NCBI GenBank assembly: GCA_947685225.1
Contig: CANTUV010000035.1
Span: 40,982,001 to 41,046,000, forward strand
Source of the DNA: Garcia nutans
Taxonomy: Eukaryota > Streptophyta > Magnoliopsida > Malpighiales > Euphorbiaceae
DNA: 64,000 nucleotides
Direction: 5' to 3'
How positions within the stretch are numbered: the first letter of the stretch is position 1; each line of letters opens with the position of its first letter. The position numbers and the translations under genes are program-made. Below, one piece after another: positions 12,764-23,155 of the stretch. Below the pieces are notes generated by a model that had not been told where the DNA came from, ran no database searches, and saw only the letters and a program-made list of their open reading frames with translations.

Positions 12764-13055
12764 TCTGCCTGTGTCAGCCACTGCCCCTTTCTCCTTCAAT
12801 TTGTTTCCTTGCCTATTTTAACCTAACACAAAACTCAAAACAAACTTTAAACAAGAAGTAAATAGACAATAACCAACAAAACATAAACACAATACTAAAA
12901 ACTAAATAAAAAACGACATAAACACTGAAAGAACTAAAACTAACAAAATTAATGAAAACACTAAACAAACCAATTAAAACTAACAAAATACCTAAAAAAA
13001 ACAATAATTATCATACTAAACAAGACACAAATCTATAACAAAAACTAATAAAACA

Positions 13056-13069
13056 ACTACCCCACACTT
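13056..13069 (-). other. Athila-1 polypurine tract
   Basis: The minus strand reads AAGTGTGGGGTAGT directly before the 3' LTR. Upstream lies the Athila-typical GAGGACAAGCAAAG block (13076-13090). Confidence 0.85.
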
Positions 13070-14628
13070 AAAACTTTGCTTGTCCTCAAGCAAATCCACA
13101 TGGCATAAATTAAAAACTCAAACAACCTTAACTATAATTCCAGCATATAAGATGAAATCCTTTAAGACACAACATAAATAATTTGCAATTTAGTTCAATC
13201 AAGGATTTTCTTAACTCATTCATTAATCCAGACATACAGATCTTATCTCCCATCTAAGTGTTTCACTCGATTTCGAAGGTTAATACTCAAACCACTCATG
13301 ACTGCATACTGCCATAAACTTGCTTAATTATCCAATCTCCCTCACTGATTTTCTCAAGAAATAATCCGAAGGTCTTTCATTTGGATGTAATGGGGCTAAG
13401 GTAAAGGTGTGAGAAAAGGCATTTAAGCTAGAGCATCAAGAAATAGAGTATCTAAATTAGACAATACTATTGCTAAGAAACTCACAACTCCCTCAAATGG
13501 CATACTCACCAGTACTTAATAATTTTACATACTTGCACACTAAAAGAAAAGTACATGAGTCAACATTCCTCTAATGCTAGAAAATATATGAATTTTGTAT
13601 ATATATATATCTCTTCTTTTTTCTTTCTTTTTTTATTTTTTTTTATTTTACCATCATTTTATATATATATACAAAAATATAAACTTGCATAGAACATCTA
13701 GCTTAAAATGTAGAGGAAAGGAATAATCAACTCTTAATCCAATACAATGTGCAAAGTATGCATTTCAACCCCAAATAGCAATACCATTTTTTTTTACTTA
13801 CCCCACACTTTGAAATAAACTACCCTATTGTCAAATCATAAAACTCCATTCCTTAATGCATAGGTAAGATGATAATAAGAACATGTTAAGTTGAGAATTG
13901 TGTTGATCAAACAAGAAACGGTCAATGGCTCAACTTGGCTCACTAAGGAAATCAATATTAAGGGAAGTCTTTTTAAGCTAAAGGGGCTAACCTAATTTGC
14001 CTTCATCATTTTAAAACTTGAGATTAAATCATAATGTGAGTTCAATTAGTATGCAAAAGCAAACTCTAGAGATGCCAAATCATGAAGGTACACACTTAAG
14101 AAAAGAAAATCAATTGACAATAATATCAAATTTATGAGGCTCAAAACTCACACAGGAGGGTTCACAAAGATTTATATGTCATGAATTGCAGAATGTAAAA
14201 ATTGATCCCGAATGAATTCAAATGCTCATTTCTATGCTGATACTAAAGTCTCAACTATAATGCTAGAATCAAAGAAAAGATCAATAAATTTTCAACAATT
14301 ATGCCATGCACAACAAACACAATAAGAAAAACAAACACAATAAGCAAAACAAGAATTAAAGGAAAGCTTAAAGAGTACTCCACACTTAAAATTTACATTG
14401 TCCTCAATGGAAAACAAGAATAATAATAAAAAGAGTTAAAGGACAACCTGTCTTCCATCGTACCTGGTGAGGCAAAACCCTAGCTTTCCATCACAAACAC
14501 AAAAGTTCAAAAACAAAAGTACAATATATAAAAATAAAATATCCAAATATAAAAACGTTAACATGAAAACAAAAACGAAAAATAAAAACAAAAATACATT
14601 AAACAAAATAAAACAAGGAACTCAAAAT
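13070..14628. other. Athila-1 3' untranslated region
   Basis: About 1.5 kb without a credible gene lies between the env-position ORF and the LTR. It includes a T-rich and TA-repeat tract at 13590-13670 and the second polypurine-like block annotated separately. It is conserved in arrangement with 60122-61685 of Athila-2. Confidence 0.75.
14373..14410 (-). other. Second polypurine-tract-like block in Athila-1
   Basis: The minus strand reads GAGGACAATGTAAATTTTAA followed by GTGTGGAGTACTC. This repeats the block next to the LTR (GAGGACAAGCAAAGTTTTAA then GTGTGGGGTAGT at 13056-13090). It lies about 1.3 kb upstream of the true tract, just after the env-position ORF, and is also present in Athila-2 at 61439-61476. 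Confidence 0.7.
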
Positions 14629-15750
14629 CTATGGAAAAGGCTGGCGTGAAGATGATGCAGCTGAGGGATGGAGACTCAAGATCGTCGCAAGGTTGCTATT
14701 AATCTATTCCAACTGCTGCAAAACCTCAGCATGGTTACGGTCCACCTTGCCATCCAGTCGATCCACTTTGCCCTCCAGGGCCTCAATCCTCAGAAGTACC
14801 TCTTGACTTTCCAAAACCGGAGCATCCTCATCTAGGTTAAGAGAATCCGAGTCAGACTCCTCTTGAACCCGTGCTCTCTTCTGCCTATCCCCTGGTGCTG
14901 CAGGCTCAGCTGAAGGCATCACATAAGTCCCTCTCCTATGCACCACCATGTGCATCTACTCAAGTGTAGCTAAATCCAAAGAGTCATTACCCGAAATTCT
15001 AGTCATGCGACTAGTACTTGGGTCAAAATCCTCAACAAGGGCTACTGCTAATGTGGTAACCAACCCTCCAACACAAATTGCCCCCTTTCTTTTGCTAGCC
15101 ACAGAATAAAAAATATCGGCTAACCAATAGCCGGCACTGACATGCATTGCATTAAAAGCACAATCCAGGAAAAATAGTTCACTCACTTCAACCACACCCG
15201 GGCTCTCCTTCCGAGCAAAGAATCCGCAAGCCATAAACCTATGCAAATATCTCAAAGCGGAATTTCTTAACTTAGATGCCTTGGTCGATTTGGCCACATA
15301 AGTACCCGAGCCTAAAGCTCCCCAAGCAAATTGTTGTTTAAATTCTTTGGGTACCGACCTTTCCCCGTGCTGATGAAAACCATATATATCATTTAACTGG
15401 TCAATATTGAGCACATAAGATTTACCCAGTAATTTAAACATCAATCTAGTGCAGATTTTCTTATCATTTCTTTCAACCTTGAGAGATGTTAAAAATTCTA
15501 AAGTAAGTTCCTCAAACTGCAAAGGTCTCAAGGTGACTAGAGTTTCCCATCCAAGAAATTGCACATATCGCTCAAAATTAGTCCTAATTTGCAAGGCATC
15601 AAGAGATTCATCATTAACATACCTTATCGGGAAAAAACCCCGAGCCAAAAGACTTGCTCTCTTCGAAGATAAAGTTGATGAATAGGAAGAAGCTCCTTCG
15701 GTTGTAGGCCTCTTCGTCTTGCGGTGTGAAACAGTCTTAGTTCTCGGCAT
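14629..15750 (-). pseudogene. Athila ORF-1-like protein in env position, two in-frame stops
   Basis: The ATG at 15750 opens a 374-codon frame, the same length as the intact copy in Athila-2. The N-terminus is basic (MPRTKTVSHRKTKR). The middle resembles the Athila ORF-1 family (FLGWETLVTLRPLQFEELTLEFL, then LNDIYGFHQHGE). The C-terminus is acidic and then a heptad-like coiled coil (RIEALEGKVDRLDGKVDRN). Stops at 14958-14956 and 14706-14704 interrupt it. No signal peptide or clear membrane span is seen, so calling it an envelope would rest on position alone. A possible splice acceptor (ttttcag) lies about 10 bases before the ATG. Confidence 0.85.
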
Positions 15751-15983
15751 CCTTAGAAATCTGAAAATTCAAACCAAAACTTGATCAAATCAAAATTATA
15801 TGAGCAAAGAAGAAGTTTTAAGTGATTATCTCTAGTTTTGGTGAAGAAATTTGATGTTTAAAGGAAGATTTGGAGTTTTGAAATCAAAAACTATGGTTTT
15901 GGCGATACAGAGAGCGAGAGAGCGAGAAAGACGAAGAATAGGAGATTAGGGATTTAATGGAAAGAAACTGGGCCAAAATCGGG

Positions 15984-16268
15984 TTTTTAAAAGTCTAAAA
16001 TTGAGGGACACGGCTGTGTTGGTGTGGACTTGGCCGTGTCTGTGTGTGAAATTGGAGAGACACGGCCAATTCTAGGTGACACGGCCGTGTCTAATGCAAT
16101 TGGAGGGACACGGCCACTGACTTGGCCGTGTCCCTTGCTTGTGTTCGTCTTTGTGAAGAAAAGGTGCAAAATAAAAATCAAGAACAATTTTGGTAAAGTC
16201 TTGGCCGTGTGTGACACACTGTGACAACATGCAAAAATAACAAATCGGTGAAGTCTTAGCCGTGTCTC
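15984..16268 (-). promoter_or_regulatory. Internal copy of the LTR dyad array upstream of the env-position ORF, with AT box
   Basis: At 16005-16268 units of the same ACACGGCC / GGCCGTGT type as in U3 recur. One (16105-16135) matches an LTR unit including its flanks. On the minus strand an AT box CTTTTAAAAA (15984-15993) follows, then a leader with CTCTCTCGCTCTCTC and the ATG at 15750. This copies the order array then TATA seen in the LTR. A promoter role is inferred. Confidence 0.55.
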
Positions 16269-16478
16269 ATTCTGCCACTTTTTAACTTTAAATTTTTTTT
16301 TAATTTTTTATTTTATATCACCAAATATTAAAGATTTTGCAAACCTTCTTCTTCAAACACCCTGAAACACAAAATAAAGAAAAACCGATCAGAGCACCAA
16401 TTCCATTTATTTAGACTAAACATAAAATCAAAACTTGCTAAAATTAAAATTACAATTATAAAAAATAAATGCAAACCG

Positions 16479-16516
16479 ATGGGTTGCCTCCCATTAAGCG
16501 CTTCTTTAATGTCATA
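16479..16516 (-). other. Conserved block after Athila-1 pol (TGGGAGGCAACCCA)
   Basis: The minus strand has gacattaaagaagcgctt followed by aatgggaggcaacccatc, starting 22 bases after the pol stop. TGGG / CCCA form a small dyad. It is kept nearly unchanged in Athila-2 (63501-63538) although noncoding. I recall the same words after pol in Athila elements of other plants. Confidence 0.7.
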
Positions 16517-16537
16517 TAGCTAGACATCATGCAAGGC

Positions 16538-19492
16538 CTAGGGATCATGAATCAAAGTGCTGTCAATGACCCTCACTTACTGAAATCCTTCATTGTATGG
16601 CTTAACTCTCTGTCCATTCACTTTAAAAGTCTCACTTATTCGAGAGTTAAGTAATTCAATGGCACCAGAAGGATACACCTTAGTTATCTCGAAAGGACCA
16701 CTCCATCGAGACTTGAGTTTACCTGGAAAAAGACAGAGTCATGAGTTAAAAAGTAAGACTTTCATACCTGGACTCAATGTCTTTCGCACTATAATTCTGT
16801 GATGAAGTGCTTTAGTGCGATCCTTGTAAATTCTCGAGCTCTCATACGCCTCATTTCTCAGCTCATCTAACTCTGAAATTTGTAGAAATCGTTCTCTCTT
16901 CGCTTTGTCCCAGTCAAAATTCAGAGTCTTGATTGCCCAATACGCTCTGTGCTCCAACTCCACTGGCAAGTGACAAGCTTTTCCAAAAACCAATCGGTAG
17001 GGACTCATACCAAGAGGAGTCTTGAAAGCAGTCCAATAAGCCCATAATGCATCATGCAATCTGTTTGCCCAATCCTTCCTTGATGTGTTGACTGTTTTCT
17101 CCAGAAATCCCTTAATCTGCTTGTTGGATGTTTCCACTTGTTTAGAAGTCTGTGGATGATACGGTGTTGCCACTTTGTGCTTAACACCAGATTTGTGCAT
17201 TAATTTCTCAAAAAGCCTGTTGCAAAAATGGCTCCCCCCATCACTGACTATCACCATTGGCGTACCAAATCTGCTAAGAATATTTTCCTTTACAAATTTA
17301 ACAACTACATTAGCATCATTAGTACGGGTGGGGATTGCCTCCACCCATTTGGAAACATAATCAACAGCAACTAAAATATACACATATCCAAAAGACTTGG
17401 GGAAAGGACCCATGAAGTCTACTCCCCACACATCAAACAGTTCAACAACAATATATGATTGAAGGGGCATTTCATTCCTCCTCCCAATGTTACCTACTCT
17501 TTGGCAACGATCACAGTGCTTACAATACTCTTGAGCATCTTTAAATAAAGTAGGCCAGTAAAAACCACTTTGTAGCACCTTTTCTGCAGTCTTTCTTCCT
17601 CCAAAATGACCCCCACAATGAAGATCATGACAAAATTGAAGAACACTCAGTTGTTCTTCCTCAGATACGCACCTGCGAACTATCTCATCTTTGCATATCC
17701 GGAATAGATAAGGTTCATCCCAAAAATAAAACTTACTCAAGTGTAGAAACCTTTTCTTTTCCTGAAAGGACATGTTAGATCGCAAAATACCACAAGCAAG
17801 ATAGTTAGCAATATCCGCAAACCAAGGTGCATTAATTACCACAAACAAATGCTCATCAGGAAATTCTTCTAAATTTTTGTGAATGCTATCAGATGCAAGA
17901 TTTTCACTAAAGAAGGGTAATCTGGATAAATGATCAGCAACAACATTCTCACTACCCTTAGTATCCTTAATTTGAAAATCAAATTCTTGCAATAACAACA
18001 CCCATCTAATTAAGCGTGGTTTAGCATGTTGTTTTGTTAAAAGATATTTAAGAGCTGCATGATCAGAATGCACAATAATTTTTGACCCAATTAAATATGC
18101 TCTAAATTTATCTAAAGCAAAAACAACAGCTAACATTTCCTTTTCAGTTGTGGTGTAGTTCATCTGTGCACTATTCAGGGTCAAACTGGCATAATATATT
18201 ACTCTCAAGTATTTATCAACCCTTTGCCCAAGAACAGCTCCTACTGCATGATTAGAAGTATCACACATGATTTCAAAAGGTAAAGTCCAAACAGGAGCTA
18301 CAATCACTGGTGCACTAGTCAACTTTTCTTAAAGGGAATTAAAAGCTTGCATGCATTGTGCTGTAAATTCAAATGGAACATCTTTCCCCAACAAATGGCA
18401 CAATGGTTGGCTTATTTTGGAAAAATCCTTAATAAACCTCCTGTAAAATCCAGCATGCCCTAGGAAACTTCTTATTCCCTTAACAGAGGTAGGTGGGGGT
18501 AATTTAGCAATCAATTCAACATTAGCCTTATCCACCTCAATCTCTTTACTTGACACCACATGACCTGAAACAATGCCCTGGGTAACCATAAAATGACTCT
18601 TTTCCCAACTTAAAGTGAGGTTACATTCAATGCATCTCTCAAGCACACGAACAAGTTTATTGAGGCAATTATCAAAAGAATTACCAAAAACAGAAAAGTC
18701 ATCCATAAATACCTCAATAAAATCATCTATCATATCTGAGAAGACAGACATCATGCATCTCTAAAAAGTTGCAGGTGCATTGCACAAGCCAAAGGGCATA
18801 CGTCGAAATGCATAAGTCCCAAAAGGGCAAGTAAAGGTAGTCTTGGACTGATCCTCTGGTGAAATCGGTACCTGATAGTAACCTGAAAGGCCATCCAGAA
18901 AACAATAATGAGAGTGTCCAGAAAGTTTATCTAACATCTGATCAATAAAAGGAAGAGGGAAATGATCTTTCTTTGTAGCATTGTTCAACTTCCTATAATC
19001 GATGCACATTCTCCGCCCAGTAGTAGTCCTAGTAGGAACCAACTCATCATTCTCATTTTTCACCACAGTGATTCCAGATTTCTTAGGAACTACATGTACT
19101 GGGCTCACCCTCTCACTATTAGCAATTGGATAAATTACTCCTTCATCCAGCAATTTGAGCACTTCATTCTTAACCACTTCACTCATATTTGGGTTAAGGT
19201 GCCTTTGAGTCTCCCTCACAGGTTTAGCTCCCTCTTCTAAAGTGATTCTATGCATGCACATGGAAGGGCTAATACCCTTAATGTCACTCAATCCCCATCC
19301 TATTGCTCTCTTTAATCTTTTAAGCTCACTCACCAATCTCATCTCCTCCCTTTCACTAAGTTCACTAGATATTATCATAGGTAAAGTGTTGTGATCTCCT
19401 AAAAACACATATTTCAGGTTCTTAGGTAACTCTTTCAGCTCTAACTCTAGTGAGGGGGTTCTTCTCTTCTTTTTTAATGGAGGGAAGCTCAC
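16538..19492 (-). pseudogene. pol: Athila-1 pol: reverse transcriptase, RNase H, integrase
   Basis: One frame runs from about 19480 to the stop at 16540-16538. The reverse transcriptase has RRMCIDYRKLN, FRRMPFGLCNAPATF and the catalytic motif FMDD (Asp codons 18698-18703). RNase H starts near 18290 (MCDTSNHAVGAVLGQ). The integrase zinc finger is near 17640-17510 (HDLHCGGHF ... CKHCDRCQRVG), followed by core motifs GVDFMGPFP, VSDGGSHF and PYHPQTSKQVET, then a GPF-type C-terminal domain by homology with Athila-2. In-frame stops are at 18763-18761, 18331-18329, 16741-16739 and 16579-16577. A frameshift near 19455-19490 separates it from the protease. Confidence 0.92.
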
Positions 19493-20875
19493 AAATTGGG
19501 TCCTCCTTAAGTTCCTCTATTTCAGCACTTTCTAAGGTTTCAAGACAACTGGCTATTTCTGCATCAAAAATTTCCAAATCATTATCCAAAGTCAATGCCA
19601 GCTCCAATTTATCAGAGGAACCTGTCTGCAAGAAAACATCTGAAACAACTGCATCAACACAATCAATGAAAGAACAATCCTTATATAAAGCAGTTGTAGG
19701 AATAGGAGAAGTGTTAAAAATAGAAAATTCCACAGTTTGTCCCAAAACAGTCATTGATAATTTACCATTTTTAACATCTATCAAAGTGTTGGTAGTCGCC
19801 ATAAAAGGCCTACCCAACAGAATCGTGTGTGCAGATGGTGAAGAATTACTTACTTCCATATCAAGAATAATGAAATCCACAGGTACTATCAAACCACCAA
19901 CTTTAACTAAAACATCTTCTATAACCCCTTTCGGGAATCTAAGAGATCTATCAGCTAATTGCAACACCATTTTTGTGGGTTTAAGTTCCCCTAGTTCCAA
20001 ATCAAGATAAAAAGAATAAGGCATTAAATTCACACTAGCTCCTAAATCACACATGCCATCAGTACCTTTTCCATTCCCCATAGTAATTTGAATAATAAAG
20101 CTTCCAGGATCCTTTAGCTTAGGAGGTAGTTTATGCTGCAAAATAGCACTAGCTACCTCAGAAACTATCACCTTTTCATTCGGCTCATACCTCTTTTTCT
20201 TGGTATTTAGTTCTTTGAAGAATTTAGCATAAGCCGGCATGTTCTTAATTGCTTCAAGTAAGGGTAAGTTGATACTTACCTTAGACAACATGTTGAAGAT
20301 ATCTGAAAATTGCTTATCCTTTTTATCATCCTTCAACCTGCTGGGGAATGGTATAGGTGGCCGGTATGGATTGCTTGCCTTGTGCAAATCTGCTGTAGGG
20401 GACTTCTCCATTGATCTTTCTTCAGCACCTTTGTTCTCTAGTTCTCCTTCCTTTTTATTCTCTTGCTCACCTACATTCACAGAATTATTTTCAACATTGT
20501 TATTAATTACCTTGCCACTCCTAAGAACAGTCACTGATTGTGCCTGCTCAGGTTGACTTGGGAACTTCCTCTTTTGTTGAATCTGCATCTGTTGTGCAAG
20601 TTGCCCCACTTGGGTCTCCACCTTTTTAAAAGATGCTTCCAAGGAATCCAGCCTCTTGTTATTCATCTCCTGATTTTTAGCACTGACTTGGATAAAAGCC
20701 TGTAAAATTTCCTCTAAACTCTCTCTCTTAGGCTAACCTTGATTTGAGGATTGGCCCTGCTGTTGGTTCTGTCTCTGGAGCAAATGGAAAGGCTGTTGAG
20801 CATTATTTGTTGTCCAGGAAAAATTGGGGTGACTCCTCCAACCAGGATTGTAAGTGTTGGAGTAAGGATCATTCC
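19422..20875 (-). pseudogene. Athila-1 gag C-terminus and aspartic protease
   Basis: Coding sequence from about 20875 reads through the linker containing MNNKRLDSLEASFKK (20666) and the Athila word TVLRSGK. It then reaches the protease with CDLGASVNLMP (near 20050) and LLGRPFMATTNTLIDV, and ends in the pol frame after a frameshift at 19455-19490. The active site is D-L-G-A, the usual Athila form of D-S/T-G. The protease would cleave the polyprotein. Confidence 0.87.
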
Positions 20876-21884
20876 TGGCTCTTGGTTGGAATCCCCCATA
20901 GCATTAACTTGCTCAGCTTCATTCCCAAAAGACTCATATGCAGAGGGACATATATTTGCTCCATGCCCAAATGTCCCACAGATTCCACACACTTCTTGAG
21001 TAGATGAAGAAATATTGTTCTTCATGTTTAGCATCTGAACCTGCCTTGTCAACTCAGCTATTTGACTAACCATTTCAGTATTGGCTTCCAATTGATTCAC
21101 CCCTTTACTTCTTCCCCTTACACTCTTTTGTTGAGAATTAGCTCCCAACATCTCAAAGATCTCATAAGTCTCATCAGCTGTCTTTTCTCCCATGGCTCCC
21201 CCAGCTACATTATCAACAGTGTTCTGAAATTGCTGGGTTAGACCATCATAGAAAAACTGATTAAGGAGTTGAAGTGGGTAGTGATGATGTGGACACTGGA
21301 TCAATAGCATCTTAAATCTATCCCAAGCCTCATGAAATGGCTCTCCTTCACATTGAGAGAATGTAGCAATCTTCCCTCTCAACTCAGCTGTCTTTTGATG
21401 TGAATAAAACTTGCCCATGAACTTGTTATAAACTTGCTCCCAAGTTGTCAGTGAGTTTTTAGGCAACATCATAAGCCAGCTTTTTGCCCTATCCTTCAAA
21501 GTATAAGGGAAACATCTCATCCTCAACTGATCTTCTGTTAATCCTCCCAATGGAAAAGTGTTGAGGGTGGAGTAGAAATCTTGAATAAAGTTCAAAGGAT
21601 CTTCATTTGGAACTCCATAGAATGATGGCAGCATGTTGTAGTGAATATTCTTCAACTCATAATTTCTTGCTGCATCTGTCAGTCTTATGCAAGAAGTGGA
21701 AGTTCCAATGACAGGTCTAGCAAAGTCTCTCATCGTTCTTTGCCTTTCTTCAGCCATCTTAACAGATTTTTCAGATTCTGACTCAAAATCAGAAGTGTCC
21801 TCCTCTGTATCAAATCCGGTGTAGAGCTCAAACTCTTCCCTGCTCCTTTTCACTCTCTGAATTTCTAGAATGAATGGATGTAGC
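20876..21884 (-). pseudogene. gag: Athila-1 gag, main part
   Basis: The capsid region contains NFIQDFYSTLNTFPLGGLTE and WLMMLPKNSLTTWE, followed by HEAWDRFKMLLIQCPHH. The zinc knuckle CGICGTFGHGANIC is near 20990-20950. The frame shifts near 20870-20885, after which the ORF ends falsely at 20714. Its first 12 codons are at 36345-36312, on the far side of Tat-B. Bases 21880-21884 are one copy of the Tat-B target duplication. Confidence 0.9.
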
Positions 21885-22098
21885 TGTGAACACTCGAATT
21901 TTGAGGCTCGGAAAGCCAATTTCCTCAGACCAGGCCGGACCGGGCAACAACGGTGAAACTCCACCGAAAGTATGTCTTCATGGTACTTGAAATGTCCGGT
22001 GCGACGCAAGGATCACGAATATGGTCTCGGAATAATTTTTGGAGGCCCGTAGCTCCCGGAAAGTCGGTTTTAGCAGAAGTAGCGCGAGTCGCGGTGGG

Positions 22099-22169
22099 CC
22101 AGGACAGCGGCCCAGCCGCTGTGGGGACGGCGGCTCGGCCGCCGTGCAACCCGATTTTGCCTATATATA
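22099..22169 (+). promoter_or_regulatory. Tat-B LTR promoter: GC-rich palindromic array and TATA box
   Basis: CGGCCCAGCCGC / CGGCTCGGCCGCC-type repeats (22099-22147) lie about 12 bases upstream of a symmetric TATA box, GCCTATATATAGGC (22159-22172). In AT-rich DNA this is a clear core promoter. Confidence 0.8.
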
Positions 22170-22411
22170 GGCTTCAGATTTTCGAAAACAAGAGGACTTT
22201 TGGACTTCCTACGCCCAGATGCTGACGAAATTTTTATGCTTAAGAATTTCTAATATTGTGTTGTAGAAAGCAAGAATCATACTCAAAAGTGCAAGGAAAC
22301 AAGATCTGGAACTTAGAAGTGGAAAAATTCTAATCAAGGTAATATCATAATTCATCTTCGGTCAATTCAAGCATATCATAAGCATTCTAATCTTCTTCTT
22401 AATTTCTTCTC

Positions 22412-22770
22412 GGTCAAAGACCTAATCTTTTTAGGTCTGAGGGCCTAACGGACTAATCAATCACCCTTTCGGCTTTAAGCCATAAATTAATCAATCTTTT
22501 GGCACGGAGCCTAAATTGCATCTCTTTGGTACTAAGTACCTAAATTTCACAGTTAAAATCAACCTTTTGGCACGAAGCCTAAATTGTCTCACTTTGGTAC
22601 GAAGTACCTAAATTTCACAATCAATCAATCTTTTGGCATGAAGCCATATTGCACTCTTTTGGTACAAAGTACCTAAATTTCACCATTTAGCACTAAGTGC
22701 TAAATCTCACAAATTTGGCAAAAAGCCCGACAAATGCACGAAGCATACACACACACATGCATGAAGCATA
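22412..22770 (+). repeat. Array of about 13 mini-hairpins in the Tat-B leader (R-U5)
   Basis: Consecutive short dyads have constant A-rich loops and changing stems: GGTC-AAA-GACC (22412), GGC-TTTAA-GCC (22471), GGC-ACGGA-GCC (22501), GGTAC-TAA-GTACC (22528), GGC-ACGAA-GCC (22569), GGTAC-GAA-GTACC (22596), GGC-ATGAA-GCC (22635), GGTAC-AAA-GTACC (22661), TTTAGCAC-TAA-GTGCTAAA (22686), GGC-AAAAA-GCC (22717), and two ATGC / GCAT units near 22733-22770. The array follows the TATA box by about 240 bases, so it is transcribed into the RNA leader. The 3' LTR keeps it. Confidence 0.85.
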
Positions 22771-23137
22771 AATTTCATCGCCTTTAAATAGGCTTTTCTG
22801 AACTACATGGGCTTTGATCTCCCATTCAAACGGGGGTATGTAGGCATATTTGGGATTCACCCCAAATAGCAAGTCCACAATTTACTAACAATCTGTCTCT
22901 TCCTTTCTTCATTCCTTTTAGATTTGTTCTTTTCGCAAGTTAGTCAAATGCATGACATAGTCCCCGAATCCTCCTTGGGTTCGCAGACTAGAAACCTTTA
23001 CATTGGACAAGTTATTGGAGTCAAACAAGGGTTTTCTTAGTTTTTCCCTTCGAACAAAATAAACTGAGTGGCGACTCCCGACAACGAGTGAACTTTCGCC
23101 CGGATCCTTTTCGGGCGGAAAATCGAGGTTCACAATC

Positions 23138-23155
23138 TGGCGACTCCACTGGGGA
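23138..23155 (+). other. Tat-B primer binding site
   Basis: TGGCGACTCCACTGGGGA starts three bases after the LTR end and is identical to the Tat-A site. Confidence 0.9.

Larger units (their letters stand above)
11330..13055 (-). repeat. Athila-1 3' LTR (left copy)
   Basis: It begins TGTTGTGCTCG and ends AATAAAACA on the plus strand and has the same length as its partner. On the minus strand the order is an A/T-rich U3 start, the dyad array at 12345-12763, the TATA box at 12294-12301, then R-U5. The U5 end carries the Athila signature CGTATACTTGCGAGTGACG. Confidence 0.93.
21885..23134 (+). repeat. Tat-B 5' LTR
   Basis: It begins TGTGAACACTCG and ends GAGGTTCACA. Order: U3 of about 215 bases, a GC-rich array, a TATA box, then a long R-U5 holding the mini-dyad array. 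Near its end TGGCGACTCC (23072-23081) repeats the start of the primer site. It is 85 bases shorter than the 3' LTR, mainly because of fewer GC-rich repeats. Confidence 0.95.

Noticed and set aside
12339..12821. Short ORFs rich in WPCP, GRVP and TRPS on both strands
   Set aside because: They come from the ACACGGCC dyad array in the LTR. The same words recur in every array copy and in several frames.
19450..20556. Plus-strand ORFs of 186 and 105 residues opposite Athila-1 protease and gag
   Set aside because: Shadow frames of the minus-strand coding region with no recognisable domain or promoter.
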